Below, one piece after another: positions 42,304 through 50,206 of a stretch of 64,000 nt of DNA. This DNA comes from Nocardioides sp. Root190. GTDB taxonomy: Bacteria > Actinomycetota > Actinomycetes > Propionibacteriales > Nocardioidaceae. The position numbers were made by a program, and so were the translations under genes. The first letter of the stretch is position 1. Every line of letters begins with the position of its first letter. Under the pieces are notes generated by a model, which was given only the letters and a program-made list of their open reading frames with translations, had not been told where the DNA came from and made no database searches. The stretch spans positions 203,779 through 267,778 of the forward strand of contig NZ_LMIA01000009.1 in assembly GCF_001428565.1 (NCBI RefSeq). The letters are read 5' to 3'.

Positions 42304-43620
42304 TCAGGCGGCGTCGTCGAGGACGAGGTTGATGGTGTGGAACCCGATCTCGGGGCGTGGTCGTGGCCGCTCGCGGGGTGGTGGTGTGAGCTTGCGGGTT
42401 CCGGTCGCATCGACCAGGTAGTGGGCCCCGTGGGGATCTCGCCAGACGATGATCCCGGGGAAGGGTTGTCGACACTCCCAGCGTTGGCCGTCTTCCTGGT
42501 GGTGGGTCTTGATGCGGTGGTGGGTGCGGGTCATCGGTCCGAGGCTCCCGGGCTCGGTCTTCCCGCCTTCGGAGTAGGGGAGGTTGTGGTCGAGGTCGAC
42601 CCGACGGGTGGTGTTGGCCGCGTAGGGGAAGATGTCGCCGCCGTGGATCAGGTGGACTGCTTGGCGCATCGCGTTGGGGATCTCGTAGGCGTCGACGGGT
42701 GCCTGGTTCGCGAGGTTGATCACCGGTGCGACAGTGACCTTGCCGGCGACGTGGGCGATCATCTGCCTCGCCCAGGCGATGGTGACGGGTCCGTGGTCCT
42801 CCATCCTGGCGATTTCGGAGTCGGGGGTCAGGTGCAGGTCGATGCGGACCTTGGGCTTGATGGGTCCGACGCCGAGGTCGACATGTGCTTCGGGGTTCGT
42901 CATGATCGCGAACGCGGCGAGCTTGCGCTCACGCAGATCAACCGCAGGCATCGTGTCTTCCAACGCCTTCGCGACTGCGGTGATGGCGATGTCGGCGGCC
43001 ATCAGGGTCGTGATGTGGTCGCGGATGGTCAGGGTCGCGACCCCGTGCTTGTTGATCCGGCTCATCCGGATCCCACGCTCAAGCGAGGCAGCGTGTTCCT
43101 TGGTCTGGGCGAGCTCAGGGGACGCGGCGGCGACCTTGCCGTCCAGGACCGCAAGGAACCGGGACCACGCCAGGCGCCCGTCGGCGATCTCGTGGACCTC
43201 GGCATCGACCCACGCTGCCTGGGCCTCGGTCAGCTCCCGGGTCGCCTCGGCGACGCGGCGGGCGTGCCCGGCCCTAGTGGTCCCTGCCTTCAAGCCCGCA
43301 GCGAGTCGGGGGAGGCGGTGGTGGATGTCGACGGCGTCCGCGATCAGTTTCTTCGCTCCGTACGGGCTGGTCTGGATGCGTGCCGCGAACGCGGAGGCGG
43401 CGTACTCGGTGATCAGCGGCGTCCCGACCGCACCCGCCGGCATCGCCCGGTCCCGGACCCGTTTCGACACCGACGCCGACCTGTCGGGGTGGTGCAGCAC
43501 CGCCCACTGGTACGCGGCCGCCATGAGGTTGCGCTCAGCCTGCAAACGGTGGGCGTGCTCGGACTCGGCGTAGTCCAGGACCTCGGTCCTGGTCATCTCG
43601 TCGAGCACTCGCGTGTTCAT
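42304..43620 (-). CDS. DUF222 / HNH endonuclease domain protein (13E12-repeat type)
   Basis: A 438-residue protein with an N-terminal DUF222 domain (residues 1-300, helical, including RAGHARRVAEATRELTEAQAAWVDAEV) and a C-terminal HNH motif RRVDLDHNLPYSEGGKTEPGSLGPMTRTHHRIKTH (Asp-His, Asn replaced by downstream His). Actinobacterial genomes hold many such genes, called 13E12 repeat proteins in mycobacteria; they may be mobile or domesticated nucleases. Function is not established. Its upstream region shares TCCACAGGCC and TCCAATA-N3-GTATG with the DUF222 gene at 62774. No cysteine zinc pair is visible here, unlike that gene. Confidence 0.9.
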   Translation of the reverse strand: MNTRVLDEMTRTEVLDYAESEHAHRLQAERNLMAAAYQWAVLHHPDRSASVSKRVRDRAMPAGAVGTPLITEYAASAFAARIQTSPYGAKKLIADAVDIHHRLPRLAAGLKAGTTRAGHARRVAEATRELTEAQAAWVDAEVHEIADGRLAWSRFLAVLDGKVAAASPELAQTKEHAASLERGIRMSRINKHGVATLTIRDHITTLMAADIAITAVAKALEDTMPAVDLRERKLAAFAIMTNPEAHVDLGVGPIKPKVRIDLHLTPDSEIARMEDHGPVTIAWARQMIAHVAGKVTVAPVINLANQAPVDAYEIPNAMRQAVHLIHGGDIFPYAANTTRRVDLDHNLPYSEGGKTEPGSLGPMTRTHHRIKTHHQEDGQRWECRQPFPGIIVWRDPHGAHYLVDATGTRKLTPPPRERPRPRPEIGFHTINLVLDDAA

Positions 43621-43751
43621 ACGAGTATTGGACCAGAGGGATCCGACTGAAAGGGTGCCGAAGGAACAGGCCTGTGGAAAGCACTTCCCGTGTGCACCAA
43701 TGTGGATGCGGAGCGGCCGTTGTCGGCGCCCTGCCCTAGGATTCTCGTCGA

Positions 43752-43976
43752 GTGGCTCAGGACGCGGGCTGCGCCAGGGTTGCTCAGCGACCCTTCGGCC
43801 AGGGGGTCCCGTTGCAGTCGCAGAGCCAGGTTGTCGTCCGAGTCGAATCAGGCTGGGTGCCGGGTCTGGTGCTCAGGGTGAGCCAGGACGGGCAGACGGT
43901 CCTCGTGACCTACGAGCTCGAGGGCAGGGTGTCCACGTCGTGGCTGTCGACCGAGGGCGTGCGCCTGTCGGAGTGA
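43752..43976 (+). CDS. Possible small protein with SH3-like segment, 74 aa
   Basis: A weakly supported gene. The last 50 residues (VVVRVESGWVPGLVLRVSQDGQTVLVTYELEGRVSTSWLS) look like a small beta-barrel (SH3- or Tudor-like) and have normal actinobacterial codon bias. The N-terminal 20 residues may not be translated; a TTG at about 43812 would start just before QSQSQVVV. It converges with the GAF-ANTAR gene with three bases between. No ribosome site is clear. Confidence 0.45.
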   Translation: MAQDAGCARVAQRPFGQGVPLQSQSQVVVRVESGWVPGLVLRVSQDGQTVLVTYELEGRVSTSWLSTEGVRLSE

Positions 43977-43979
43977 TCC

Positions 43980-44678
43980 TCAGGCGGAGGCGGCGTTCTG
44001 CTCGTTGGTGGACGCCACCAGTTCCTCGGCCAGCGTGCGGAGCTTGATGTTGCTGGTCGAGGACGCCCGCACGAGGAACTGGAAGGCCCGGTCCTCCTGG
44101 ATCCGGTACCGCTCCATGATGATTCCGACGGCCGTGCCGATCGCCTGACGCGACGCGACGGACTCGTTGAGCTGGTGCTCGTGGCGGGCCCGGCCGAGGG
44201 CGATCGAGGCGTGGGCAGCGAAGAGCTCGGCGAGCTGGACGGCGTCGGGGTCGATGCCGGGTGCGCGGGAGTAGAAGTTGAGGCCGCCGAGCGCGCCTTC
44301 GTCGGTGTAGAGCTGCAGCCCCATCTGGGCCCGCAGTCCCTGTGCGGCTGCCTCGGCGACGTACTGCGGCCACCGCGTCTCGCTCTTGATGTCCTGCATG
44401 ATCGTGACGCCGCCGTGGGTGATCGCGTCGTAGCACGGCCCCTGGCGCAGTCCGTACTGCAGCGCGTCGATCTCCCACACGAGCTGGCCCGTGCCGGCGC
44501 GCGTCTCGATCTCGCCATTGCTGTGCGTGATGGAGATGCCGACGTGCTCGAAGCTGGGGATCGTGAGCTGCGCGGCGCGGACGATCGCATCGAGGGTCTC
44601 GTCGAGGGACCGCGGGCTGTTGATGGTCTTGGCCGCTCCGGCGAGTGCCGTGGCGGCGTCGCTGCCGTCGTGGGGCAT
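43980..44678 (-). CDS. GAF and ANTAR domain regulator
   Basis: A 232-residue signalling protein. Residues 20-165 form a GAF domain (SLDETLDAIVRAAQLTIPSFEHVGISI, GPCYDAITHGGVTIMQDI, MGLQLYTDEGALGGLNFYS). The C-terminal 55 residues are an ANTAR RNA-binding domain (SRQAIGTAVGIIMERYRIQEDRAFQFLVRASSTSNIKLRTLAEELV), which prevents transcription termination by binding paired hairpins in nascent RNA. Actinobacterial GAF-ANTAR proteins respond to stress or redox signals. GGAAGGGAA precedes the ATG. RNA targets are unknown. Confidence 0.93.
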   Translation of the reverse strand: MPHDGSDAATALAGAAKTINSPRSLDETLDAIVRAAQLTIPSFEHVGISITHSNGEIETRAGTGQLVWEIDALQYGLRQGPCYDAITHGGVTIMQDIKSETRWPQYVAEAAAQGLRAQMGLQLYTDEGALGGLNFYSRAPGIDPDAVQLAELFAAHASIALGRARHEHQLNESVASRQAIGTAVGIIMERYRIQEDRAFQFLVRASSTSNIKLRTLAEELVASTNEQNAASA

Positions 44679-44759
44679 GGAGTTCCCTTCCGTTGGCGTC
44701 TGTGCGGTACCCACGCGTTGCTCGCGCAGACCGCCTGCCCCTGGTCGTAGGGTGCTGGG

Positions 44760-45167
44760 GTGAGTCTCTCCCAGACCCTGGCCCGAATCGCCCTCGGTGC
44801 CACGATGACTGCTGCCGGCGTGACCCACCTGACGCTCGCGCGCGAGGAGTTCCGCGCGCAGGTGCCCGAATGGTTCCCGTTGGACAAGGACTTCGTGGTG
44901 CTCGCCTCGGGTGCCGTGGAGATCGGGCTCGGTGCCGCCTTCGTCGCGCTCCCGAAGCGGCGTCGGCTGATCGGGGGACTGCTCGCGGCGTTCTTCGTGG
45001 CGATCTTCCCGGGCAACATCGCGCAGTACGTCGAGCACAACGACGCCTTTGGCCTCGACACCGACGAGAAGCGCTTCGCTCGCCTGTTCTTCCAGCCGGT
45101 GCTCGTGCTGTGGGCGCTGTGGGGCGGCGGTCTGCTCCGTCGCGGTCGCGACGCGGATCGCTCCTGA
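44760..45167 (+). CDS. DoxX-like membrane protein
   Basis: A 135-residue four-helix membrane protein of the DoxX-like family (LARIALGATMTAAGVTHLT; VLASGAVEIGLGAAFVALPKRRRLIGGLLAAFFVAIFPGNIAQY). Members of the wider family take part in redox or terminal oxidase functions, but this subgroup is uncharacterised. GTG start with TAGGGT six bases upstream indicates a leaderless transcript. A strong terminator follows five bases after the stop. Confidence 0.85.
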   Translation: MSLSQTLARIALGATMTAAGVTHLTLAREEFRAQVPEWFPLDKDFVVLASGAVEIGLGAAFVALPKRRRLIGGLLAAFFVAIFPGNIAQYVEHNDAFGLDTDEKRFARLFFQPVLVLWALWGGGLLRRGRDADRS

Positions 45168-45172
45168 ACGAG

Positions 45173-45204
45173 CGAGAGGCCCGGTCGGACGACCGGGCCT
45201 CTCG
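45173..45204. terminator. Bidirectional terminator hairpin
   Basis: CGAGAGGCCCGGTC (45173-45186) and GACCGGGCCTCTCG (45191-45204) form a perfect 14-base stem with loop GGAC. It lies between the DoxX-like gene and the 3' end of the minus-strand tRNA-Lys gene. Confidence 0.88.
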
Positions 45205-45211
45205 TGTTCGG

Positions 45212-45284
45212 TACACCCCCTCGGACTCGAACCGAGAACCCAGTGATTAAGAGTCACTTGCTCTGCCAATTGAGCTAGGGGTGC
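45212..45284 (-). tRNA. tRNA-Lys (CUU)
   Basis: Acceptor GCACCCC pairs with GGGGTGT (one G-T pair). The D-arm is GCTCAATTGGCAGAGC, the anticodon loop CTCTTAA with anticodon CTT, and the T-arm GGTTCGAGTCC. The discriminator is A; CCA is not encoded. Confidence 0.96.
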
Positions 45285-45357
45285 ATCTGGTGAAGCGAGG
45301 TGAAACATTACCAGCGTGCCCGCTGGGCGGTGAAATCGGGACCGGGTTGCGTGCGTC

Positions 45358-46923
45358 TCACCGCGACTCGAGCAGCGCGTGGGCCGCGTTGTGCCCGCCG
45401 AGCCCGCTCACGGCCCCGCCGCGCCGGGCTCCGGCGCCGCACAGCAGCACGGCGTCGTACGACGTCTGCACGCCCCAGCGCTCGGCCGGGGACTCGAGGC
45501 GGGCCCGGCTCGACGCCCACGGCCAGTCGAGGTCGCCGTGGAAGATGTGGCCGCCCGGCATGGCGAGCTCGGCCTCGATCTCCTGCGGGATCCTGGCCTC
45601 GATGCAGGGCTCGCCCGAGGGCGAACGCATCACCACCGAGTCGATCGGGTCCTCCAGCACGGCGTCGAGGGAGGCGATCGCAAGCCGGACTGCCTCGGCC
45701 TTGGCGGCGACGGGGTCGGCCTCGAAGAGCCGCGCGGGGGTGTGCAGCCCGAAGTAGGTCAGCGTGTGGGTGCCGTCCGGGACGTCCCCGAGGATCGAGG
45801 GGTCGGTGAGGGAGTGGCAGTAGACCTCGCCCGGCGGTGGCTCGGGGAGCTCGCCGCGGGTTGCTGCCGCCCAGGAGACCTCGAGGTCGGACTGTGCCTC
45901 GGCGAGGTGCAGGGTCCCCGCGAACGCGATCCTTGGGTCGAGTCCCGAGCGCAGCCGGGGCAGCCGCGACAGCAGGAAGTTGATCTTGAGCTGGGCGCCC
46001 TCGGGCTTGGTGACCGGGTCCTCGTCCTCACCGAGCAGGATCCGCAGGACCCAGGGGGCGACGTTGGCCAGCACGTGACCGGCCTCGACGACGTGCTCCT
46101 GCTCGCCGTCGTGCCAGCGGACCTCGGCGCCGGCCCCTGAGTCGGCCGGCCGGATCGAGCTGACCCCGGCGCCGGTGACGATCTGGGCGTCGGCGGCCAC
46201 GGCCGCGCCGGCGAGCGCGTCGGTGACCGCACCCATGCCGCCGACGGGCACCCGCCACTCGCCGGTCCCGTTGCCGATCAGGTGGTACAGGAAGCAGCGG
46301 TTCTGGATCAGGCTCGGGTCATGCAGGGAGGCGAAGGTCCCGATCAGCGCGTCGGTGCCGACGACACCGCGCACCAGGTCGTCGCGGAAGCGGCGCTCGA
46401 TCGCCCGGCCCAGGGGCTGCTCGACGACGTCGCGCCAGATCTCGGGATCCACTGCGCGGCGCAACTCGACGTCGGTGGCCAGCGGGCGGGTGAGGGTCGG
46501 GGCGACCTGCGCCGCGAGGTCGCCCAGGCCTGCGTAGAAGGCACGCCAGGCGTCGTACTCGTCGTCGGAGCCGGTGAGGGCCCGGAAGCTCGCGCGGGTC
46601 GCTTCGCCCTCGTCCCGCTCGACGAGGAGCCCGGTGTGTCGCCCGCCGCGGACGACGGGGGAGTACGACGCCGTCGAGCGACTCACGAGGTCGAGGTCCA
46701 GTGCGAGGTCGGTCGCGATCTGCTCGGGCAGCAGGGAGACGAGGTAGGAGTAGCGCGACAGCCTGGTCGGGAAGTCCGGGAACGCCTGGGCGGAGACCGC
46801 GGCGCCGCCGACGTGGCCGAGGCGTTCGAGGACCAGGACCGAGAGACCGGCGCGGGCGAGGTAGGCGGCAGCGGTGAGGCCGTTGTGGCCGGCGCCGACC
46901 ACCACGGCGTCGTAGCGGGTCAT
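45358..46923 (-). CDS. FAD-dependent oxidoreductase (phytoene-desaturase-like)
   Basis: A 521-residue flavoprotein of the NAD(P)/FAD-dependent oxidoreductase family related to carotenoid desaturases and all-trans-retinol saturase. The dinucleotide motif VVVGAGHNGLTAAAYLARAGLSVLVLER opens the protein, then GHVGGAAVS. FLYHLIGNGTGEWRVPVGGMGAVTDAL is typical of the group, and the C-terminal LLCGAGARRGGAVSGLGGHNAA closes the FAD site. No carotenoid genes are nearby, so the substrate is open. TAGGGT lies seven bases before the ATG. Confidence 0.9.
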   Translation of the reverse strand: MTRYDAVVVGAGHNGLTAAAYLARAGLSVLVLERLGHVGGAAVSAQAFPDFPTRLSRYSYLVSLLPEQIATDLALDLDLVSRSTASYSPVVRGGRHTGLLVERDEGEATRASFRALTGSDDEYDAWRAFYAGLGDLAAQVAPTLTRPLATDVELRRAVDPEIWRDVVEQPLGRAIERRFRDDLVRGVVGTDALIGTFASLHDPSLIQNRCFLYHLIGNGTGEWRVPVGGMGAVTDALAGAAVAADAQIVTGAGVSSIRPADSGAGAEVRWHDGEQEHVVEAGHVLANVAPWVLRILLGEDEDPVTKPEGAQLKINFLLSRLPRLRSGLDPRIAFAGTLHLAEAQSDLEVSWAAATRGELPEPPPGEVYCHSLTDPSILGDVPDGTHTLTYFGLHTPARLFEADPVAAKAEAVRLAIASLDAVLEDPIDSVVMRSPSGEPCIEARIPQEIEAELAMPGGHIFHGDLDWPWASSRARLESPAERWGVQTSYDAVLLCGAGARRGGAVSGLGGHNAAHALLESR

Positions 46924-46973
46924 GGCGCTGACCCTAGGGCGTGGTGGCGGGAATGGACCCGGGCAGGATATGG

Positions 46974-46994
46974 TTGACACGGCAACTAACACCG
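46974..46994. promoter_or_regulatory. Candidate -35 element and dyad upstream of pirin gene
   Basis: TTGACA (46974-46979) is a perfect -35 consensus and is part of a dyad GTTG-N6-CAAC (46973-46986). A good -10 hexamer at the right spacing is not evident. It could be a promoter element or a MarR-type operator, since a MarR-family gene lies just downstream of the pirin gene. Confidence 0.35.
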
Positions 46995-47020
46995 AGCCAC
47001 AACACCTGGAGGTGGGTTCC

Positions 47021-47974
47021 ATGCCCGCGATCACCGTCGACGACCTGACTGTCCTGCCGCGCCTGAAGGCGCCGGGGCTGGGTGACCAGCCGCGACCGGT
47101 CTGGCAGGTGACGACCGCACCCCAGGGCTACGAGGGGGAGGGCTTCCCTGTTCGCCGCGCGTTCGCCGGGATCGACATGTTGCACCTCGACCCGTTCATC
47201 ATGATGGACCAGATGGGCGAGGTGGAGTACGCCCCCGGAGAGCCCAAAGGCACCCCGTGGCACCCGCACCGCGGCTTCGAGACCGTCACCTACATCATCG
47301 ACGGCGTCTTCGAGCACCAGGACAGCCACGGCGGCGGCGGCACGATCACCAACGGCGACACGCAGTGGATGACCGCCGGCAGCGGCCTGCTCCACATCGA
47401 GACCCCGCCCGAGTGGCTGGTCCAGGCCGGTGGCCTGTTCCACGGCGTCCAGCTCTGGGTGAACCTGCCGCGCGACTCGAAGATGAACGACCCGCGCTAC
47501 CAGGACATCCGCTCCAGCGAGGTCGCCCTGCTGACCGGCGCCGACGCGGGTGCGCTCGTCCGGGTCATCGCGGGCAGTGTCGACGGCCACGCAGGCCCCG
47601 GCTCGACGTACAGCCCGATGACGCTCGTGCATGCGACGGTCGAGCCCGGTGCGCGCCTGGACCTGCCCTGGAACGTCGACCACAACGCGCTGGTCTACGT
47701 GCTCAGCGGTTCCGGCAAGGTCGGCGCCACCGACGCGAGCGCGATCCGGACCGGCCAGACCGCGGTCCTGGGATCCGGTGACTACCTGACGATCGCGGCC
47801 GACGAGAAGCAGGAGAGCCGCTCGCCGAAGCTGGAGGTCATCGTGGTCGGTGGACAGCCGATCCGCGAGCCGATCGCCTGGGCCGGCCCGTTCGTGATGA
47901 ACACCAAGGCCGAGGTCGCTGCGGCCTACGAGGACTTCCAGAAGGGTCGCTTCGGTCTCCCGATCGGCGGCTGA
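47021..47974 (+). CDS. Pirin family protein
   Basis: A 317-residue bicupin of the pirin family, metal-dependent proteins with quercetinase or regulatory activity. The N-terminal cupin holds the metal ligands in WHPHRGFETVTYIIDGVFEHQDSHG (two His, Glu), followed by WMTAGSGLLHIE. PFIMMDQMGEVEY is the typical pirin entry. The ribosome site TGGAGGTGGG lies before the ATG. It converges with the MarR-GNAT gene. The role here is unknown; pirins often respond to oxidative stress. Confidence 0.93.
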   Translation: MPAITVDDLTVLPRLKAPGLGDQPRPVWQVTTAPQGYEGEGFPVRRAFAGIDMLHLDPFIMMDQMGEVEYAPGEPKGTPWHPHRGFETVTYIIDGVFEHQDSHGGGGTITNGDTQWMTAGSGLLHIETPPEWLVQAGGLFHGVQLWVNLPRDSKMNDPRYQDIRSSEVALLTGADAGALVRVIAGSVDGHAGPGSTYSPMTLVHATVEPGARLDLPWNVDHNALVYVLSGSGKVGATDASAIRTGQTAVLGSGDYLTIAADEKQESRSPKLEVIVVGGQPIREPIAWAGPFVMNTKAEVAAAYEDFQKGRFGLPIGG

Positions 47975-47990
47975 TCCGGCGCGCGAGGCC

Positions 47991-48851
47991 TCAGAGGTCC
48001 TTCTCGAAGAAGGCCTCGGCGTGGGGGTTGTCGTTGTAGCGCTCGATGCGGCAGTAGCCCGAGCGGTCGTACATCGCAATCGCGTCGCGGAGCTGGCCGT
48101 TGGTGTCCAGGACGACCCGGTCGTGCCCCTTGGCGCGGGCCAGGTCCTCCAGGTGGCGCAGCATCCGTGAGCCGAGCCCGGCGCCCCGCCACGTCGAGTC
48201 CACCCACATCCGCTTGATCTCCGCCGCGTCCGGGCCCACGGCGGGGGCCGGTCGGATGCCGCCGTGGGCCACCGGGGCGCCGTCGGAGGTGGCCACGACC
48301 CAGGTCGCGTCCGGCTCGGGGACGGGCGGACCGGGGTCGAAGCCGGCTGGGAACAGTGCGTCGAGCTCGGCGAAGTAGTGGCCGGTCGCGACGAGTGCCT
48401 CCGGGGCCTCGGCGGTGACCTCCCTGAGATGCACCGTGGCAGCTCGCACCAACAGGTCCGCGGTGGCGAGCGCCTCGGCGAGCCGCTCCTGCTGGCGGCT
48501 GGTCAGGGGCGCCACGAGCGTCTCGGCCCGCTCGGCCGAGCGGCGCTCCAGGTCGTCGTACGCCGCCCGCCCGGCCGCCGTCAGGGTGGCGACCCGTCTC
48601 CGGCGATCGCCGGGGTCGGGCTGGGTGGTGAGGAGGCCGTCGTCCTCCAGTCGGCGCAGCATCCGCGACAGGTGTCCGGAGTCGAGGTCGAGGCGCTCGC
48701 GCAGCGCGAGCACGCTCGCGTCGCCGGCGCCGATCTCGAACAGCAACCGCGAGACGGCCAGTGGCCGGCCGGTGCCGAGGAAGGACTCGTCGAGCACGCC
48801 GACTCGCTGGGTCCAGGTGCGGTTGAAGCGGCGCAGGACGTCGGTGATCAT
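47991..48851 (-). CDS. MarR regulator fused to GNAT acetyltransferase
   Basis: A 286-residue two-domain protein. Residues 1-140 are a MarR winged helix (PLAVSRLLFEIGAGDASVLALRERLDLDSGHLSRMLRRLEDDGLLTTQPDPGDRRRRVATLTAAGR). Residues 150-286 are a GNAT acetyltransferase with the acetyl-CoA loop STWRGAGLGSRMLRHLE and the C-terminal MYDRSGYCRIERYNDNP. Such fusions are widespread in actinobacteria and may sense acetyl-CoA or acetylate a toxin. A palindrome at 48854 overlaps its own -10 hexamer TAAGGT (six bases from the ATG), giving a clear self-regulation site. Confidence 0.93.
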   Translation of the reverse strand: MITDVLRRFNRTWTQRVGVLDESFLGTGRPLAVSRLLFEIGAGDASVLALRERLDLDSGHLSRMLRRLEDDGLLTTQPDPGDRRRRVATLTAAGRAAYDDLERRSAERAETLVAPLTSRQQERLAEALATADLLVRAATVHLREVTAEAPEALVATGHYFAELDALFPAGFDPGPPVPEPDATWVVATSDGAPVAHGGIRPAPAVGPDAAEIKRMWVDSTWRGAGLGSRMLRHLEDLARAKGHDRVVLDTNGQLRDAIAMYDRSGYCRIERYNDNPHAEAFFEKDL

Positions 48852-48853
48852 TC

Positions 48854-48869
48854 TCTGACCTTAGTCAGA
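48854..48869. promoter_or_regulatory. MarR operator overlapping the -10 box
   Basis: TCTGAC-CTTA-GTCAGA is a 6+6 inverted repeat. On the minus strand TAAGGT in its centre stands six bases before the ATG, so repressor binding would block RNA polymerase. Fits autoregulation by the MarR-GNAT protein. Confidence 0.7.
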
Positions 48870-48876
48870 CAAGATG

Positions 48877-49191
48877 TCAGCCCCAACGTACGTTCGGGTC
48901 GTCGACGTAGCGGCGCAGGTCGCGCAGCTGCTGGTCCAGCCGGTCCCGGGCCTCGAGGAGGCGCCGGTTCTCGCCGTCGACAGCGACGACGACCGTGCCG
49001 ACGCCGGGACGGTTGACCAGTACGCCGTCCTCGATCAGCGTCTGTCGCGCGGCGGCCACGCTGGCCCCGCTCGCCCCGTAGTGGTCGCGCAGCTGGGGGA
49101 TCGTGGGCAGGCGTTCGCCGCAGCCGAGCTCGCCGGAGTCGATCCGGCGGAGCAGGTCGTGGGCGATCTCTTCGGGACGCACGGCAGTCAC
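48877..49191 (-). CDS. GntR family regulator, short form
   Basis: A 104-residue protein with a GntR winged helix (EEIAHDLLRRIDSGELGCGERLPTIPQLRDHYGASGASVAAARQTLIEDGVLVNRPGVGTVVV) and only a short helical tail (ENRRLLEARDRLDQQLRDLRRY) instead of a ligand-binding domain, as in the YtrA-like group. It probably regulates a transporter or itself; no such operon is adjacent. The GTG start has no strong ribosome site. The MarR-GNAT gene follows 25 bases downstream on the same strand. Confidence 0.88.
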   Translation of the reverse strand: MTAVRPEEIAHDLLRRIDSGELGCGERLPTIPQLRDHYGASGASVAAARQTLIEDGVLVNRPGVGTVVVAVDGENRRLLEARDRLDQQLRDLRRYVDDPNVRWG

Positions 49192-49214
49192 TCCGATGGG
49201 GGGTCGGCGGCTAG

Positions 49215-49271
49215 TTCACCACCTGAGGTACCCGTTCGGGTGCTGCCGAAGGTAAAACCTGCGGTGGTGAA
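49215..49271. repeat. Long-range inverted repeat with nested hairpin
   Basis: TTCACCACC (49215-49223) and GGTGGTGAA (49263-49271) pair perfectly; between them ACCCG-TT-CGGGT forms a second hairpin. It fills the divergent region between the GntR gene and a small membrane protein gene; it may be an operator pair or an RNA structure. Confidence 0.45.
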
Positions 49272-49326
49272 TGCTCCGGGCGCCCTTAAGGTGAGATCCC
49301 GTCCGCTCGGAGACAGCAGGTGTCAC

Positions 49327-49524
49327 ATGAACTGGTTCTCGTGGGTCGTCATCGTCGTCGGCGCGTTGCTCGCCCTCGTGCTTGTCTACGAACTGCTCCA
49401 GCCGAAGGCCGCCCGGATCCGGTCCGGGCGGCGCGAACGCGACCATGGCGCCGCTTTGGAGCGCGGTGGCGTCGATCCGACGTCCAGTGCAGCGAAGACC
49501 GACGGCTTCGGTCCAGGGTTCTGA
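49327..49524 (+). CDS. Small single-pass membrane protein, 65 aa
   Basis: An unrecognised small protein with one N-terminal membrane helix (WFSWVVIVVGALLALVLVYELL, residues 3-24) and a charged cytoplasmic tail of 40 residues. A weak ribosome site (AGCAGG) lies nine bases before the ATG. Divergent from gntR. GC bias is normal, and the layout of one helix and a charged tail supports a real gene. Function is unknown. Confidence 0.6.
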   Translation: MNWFSWVVIVVGALLALVLVYELLQPKAARIRSGRRERDHGAALERGGVDPTSSAAKTDGFGPGF

Positions 49525-49682
49525 TCATCCTTCCGAGATGAGATCTGGCCGGACTCGCCGCAGGCCGACCCGGTGCCCGGAAAACGCCTCGGCGGCCTGA
49601 GGCGGTGTGGGACCCTCGGAGGACCCCCCACGCCGGTCACGCCGGCACCACCGAGCCATGTGCCCGCTCAGAATGCTCCCCC

Positions 49683-49994
49683 ATGCCTGACGACACCAGC
49701 GCGCCGCGGATGCGTCCGCGGCTCGTCGACGCGCCCACGATCCCGGCCGAGGTCCAGCAGCTCTTCGACTTCGTCTGGAGACGGCGCGAGGAGGCCGCCC
49801 GCCGCGCGGCCCACCGCCGCGACCGGTTGATGCAGAACTTCGCCCTGCGATCGCTGGGGCACCTCGTCGAGCTCCGCCACTGGTTGGACGGGCAGATGAT
49901 CGCCTCCGAGATGACGGTGGACTACCTCCGCCGCTGCGCCGTCGCCGATCGCGCCCACCCCGACTTCGTGGCGGTGTGGGAGATCGACGACTGA
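49683..49994 (+). CDS. Hypothetical protein, 103 aa
   Basis: I do not recognise this protein. It is soluble, with a long charged helix in the middle (EVQQLFDFVWRRREEAARRAAHRRDRLMQNFALRSLGHLVELRHWLDGQM) and an acidic end (FVAVWEIDD). The helix may be a coiled coil. An ATG at 49683 is the only good start; an upstream in-frame start at 49605 gives an unlikely low-complexity N-terminus. A perfect terminator hairpin follows the stop. Confidence 0.6.
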   Translation: MPDDTSAPRMRPRLVDAPTIPAEVQQLFDFVWRRREEAARRAAHRRDRLMQNFALRSLGHLVELRHWLDGQMIASEMTVDYLRRCAVADRAHPDFVAVWEIDD

Positions 49995-50034
49995 GCAGGC
50001 TCTGCGGAACGCGCCCGACGGTCGAAAAGTGCAG

Positions 50035-50067
50035 CTGGCCTGCGGGACCGAGGTCTCCGCAGGCCAG
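50035..50067. terminator. Bidirectional terminator hairpin
   Basis: CTGGCCTGCGG (50035-50045) and CCGCAGGCCAG (50057-50067) are perfect complements with an 11-base loop. It lies between the hypothetical gene at 49683 and the 3' end of the minus-strand tRNA-His. Confidence 0.8.
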
Positions 50068-50073
50068 CATCGG

Positions 50074-50147
50074 GGTGAGTAACGGGACTTGAACCCGCGA
50101 CATCCGCCACCACAAGGCGGCGCTCTACCAGCTGAGCTATACCCACC
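50074..50147 (-). tRNA. tRNA-His (GUG)
   Basis: The body stem GTGGGTA/TACTCAC is extended by the extra G at position -1 (50147) paired with C73 (50074), the hallmark of histidine tRNA. Anticodon arm CCGCC-TTGTGGT-GGCGG contains GTG. D-arm and T-arm (GGGTTCAAGTCCC) are standard. CCA is not encoded. Confidence 0.96.
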
Positions 50148-50206
50148 ATGTCGACGCAACCGTGGCCACGTCGGCGGAGACGAGTGTAGTAGTAGCTCGT
50201 CCGGAA

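Noticed and set aside
42304..43620. Prophage or insertion-sequence remnant around the DUF222/HNH gene
   Set aside because: No transposase, integrase, terminal inverted repeats or target duplication were found at its edges.
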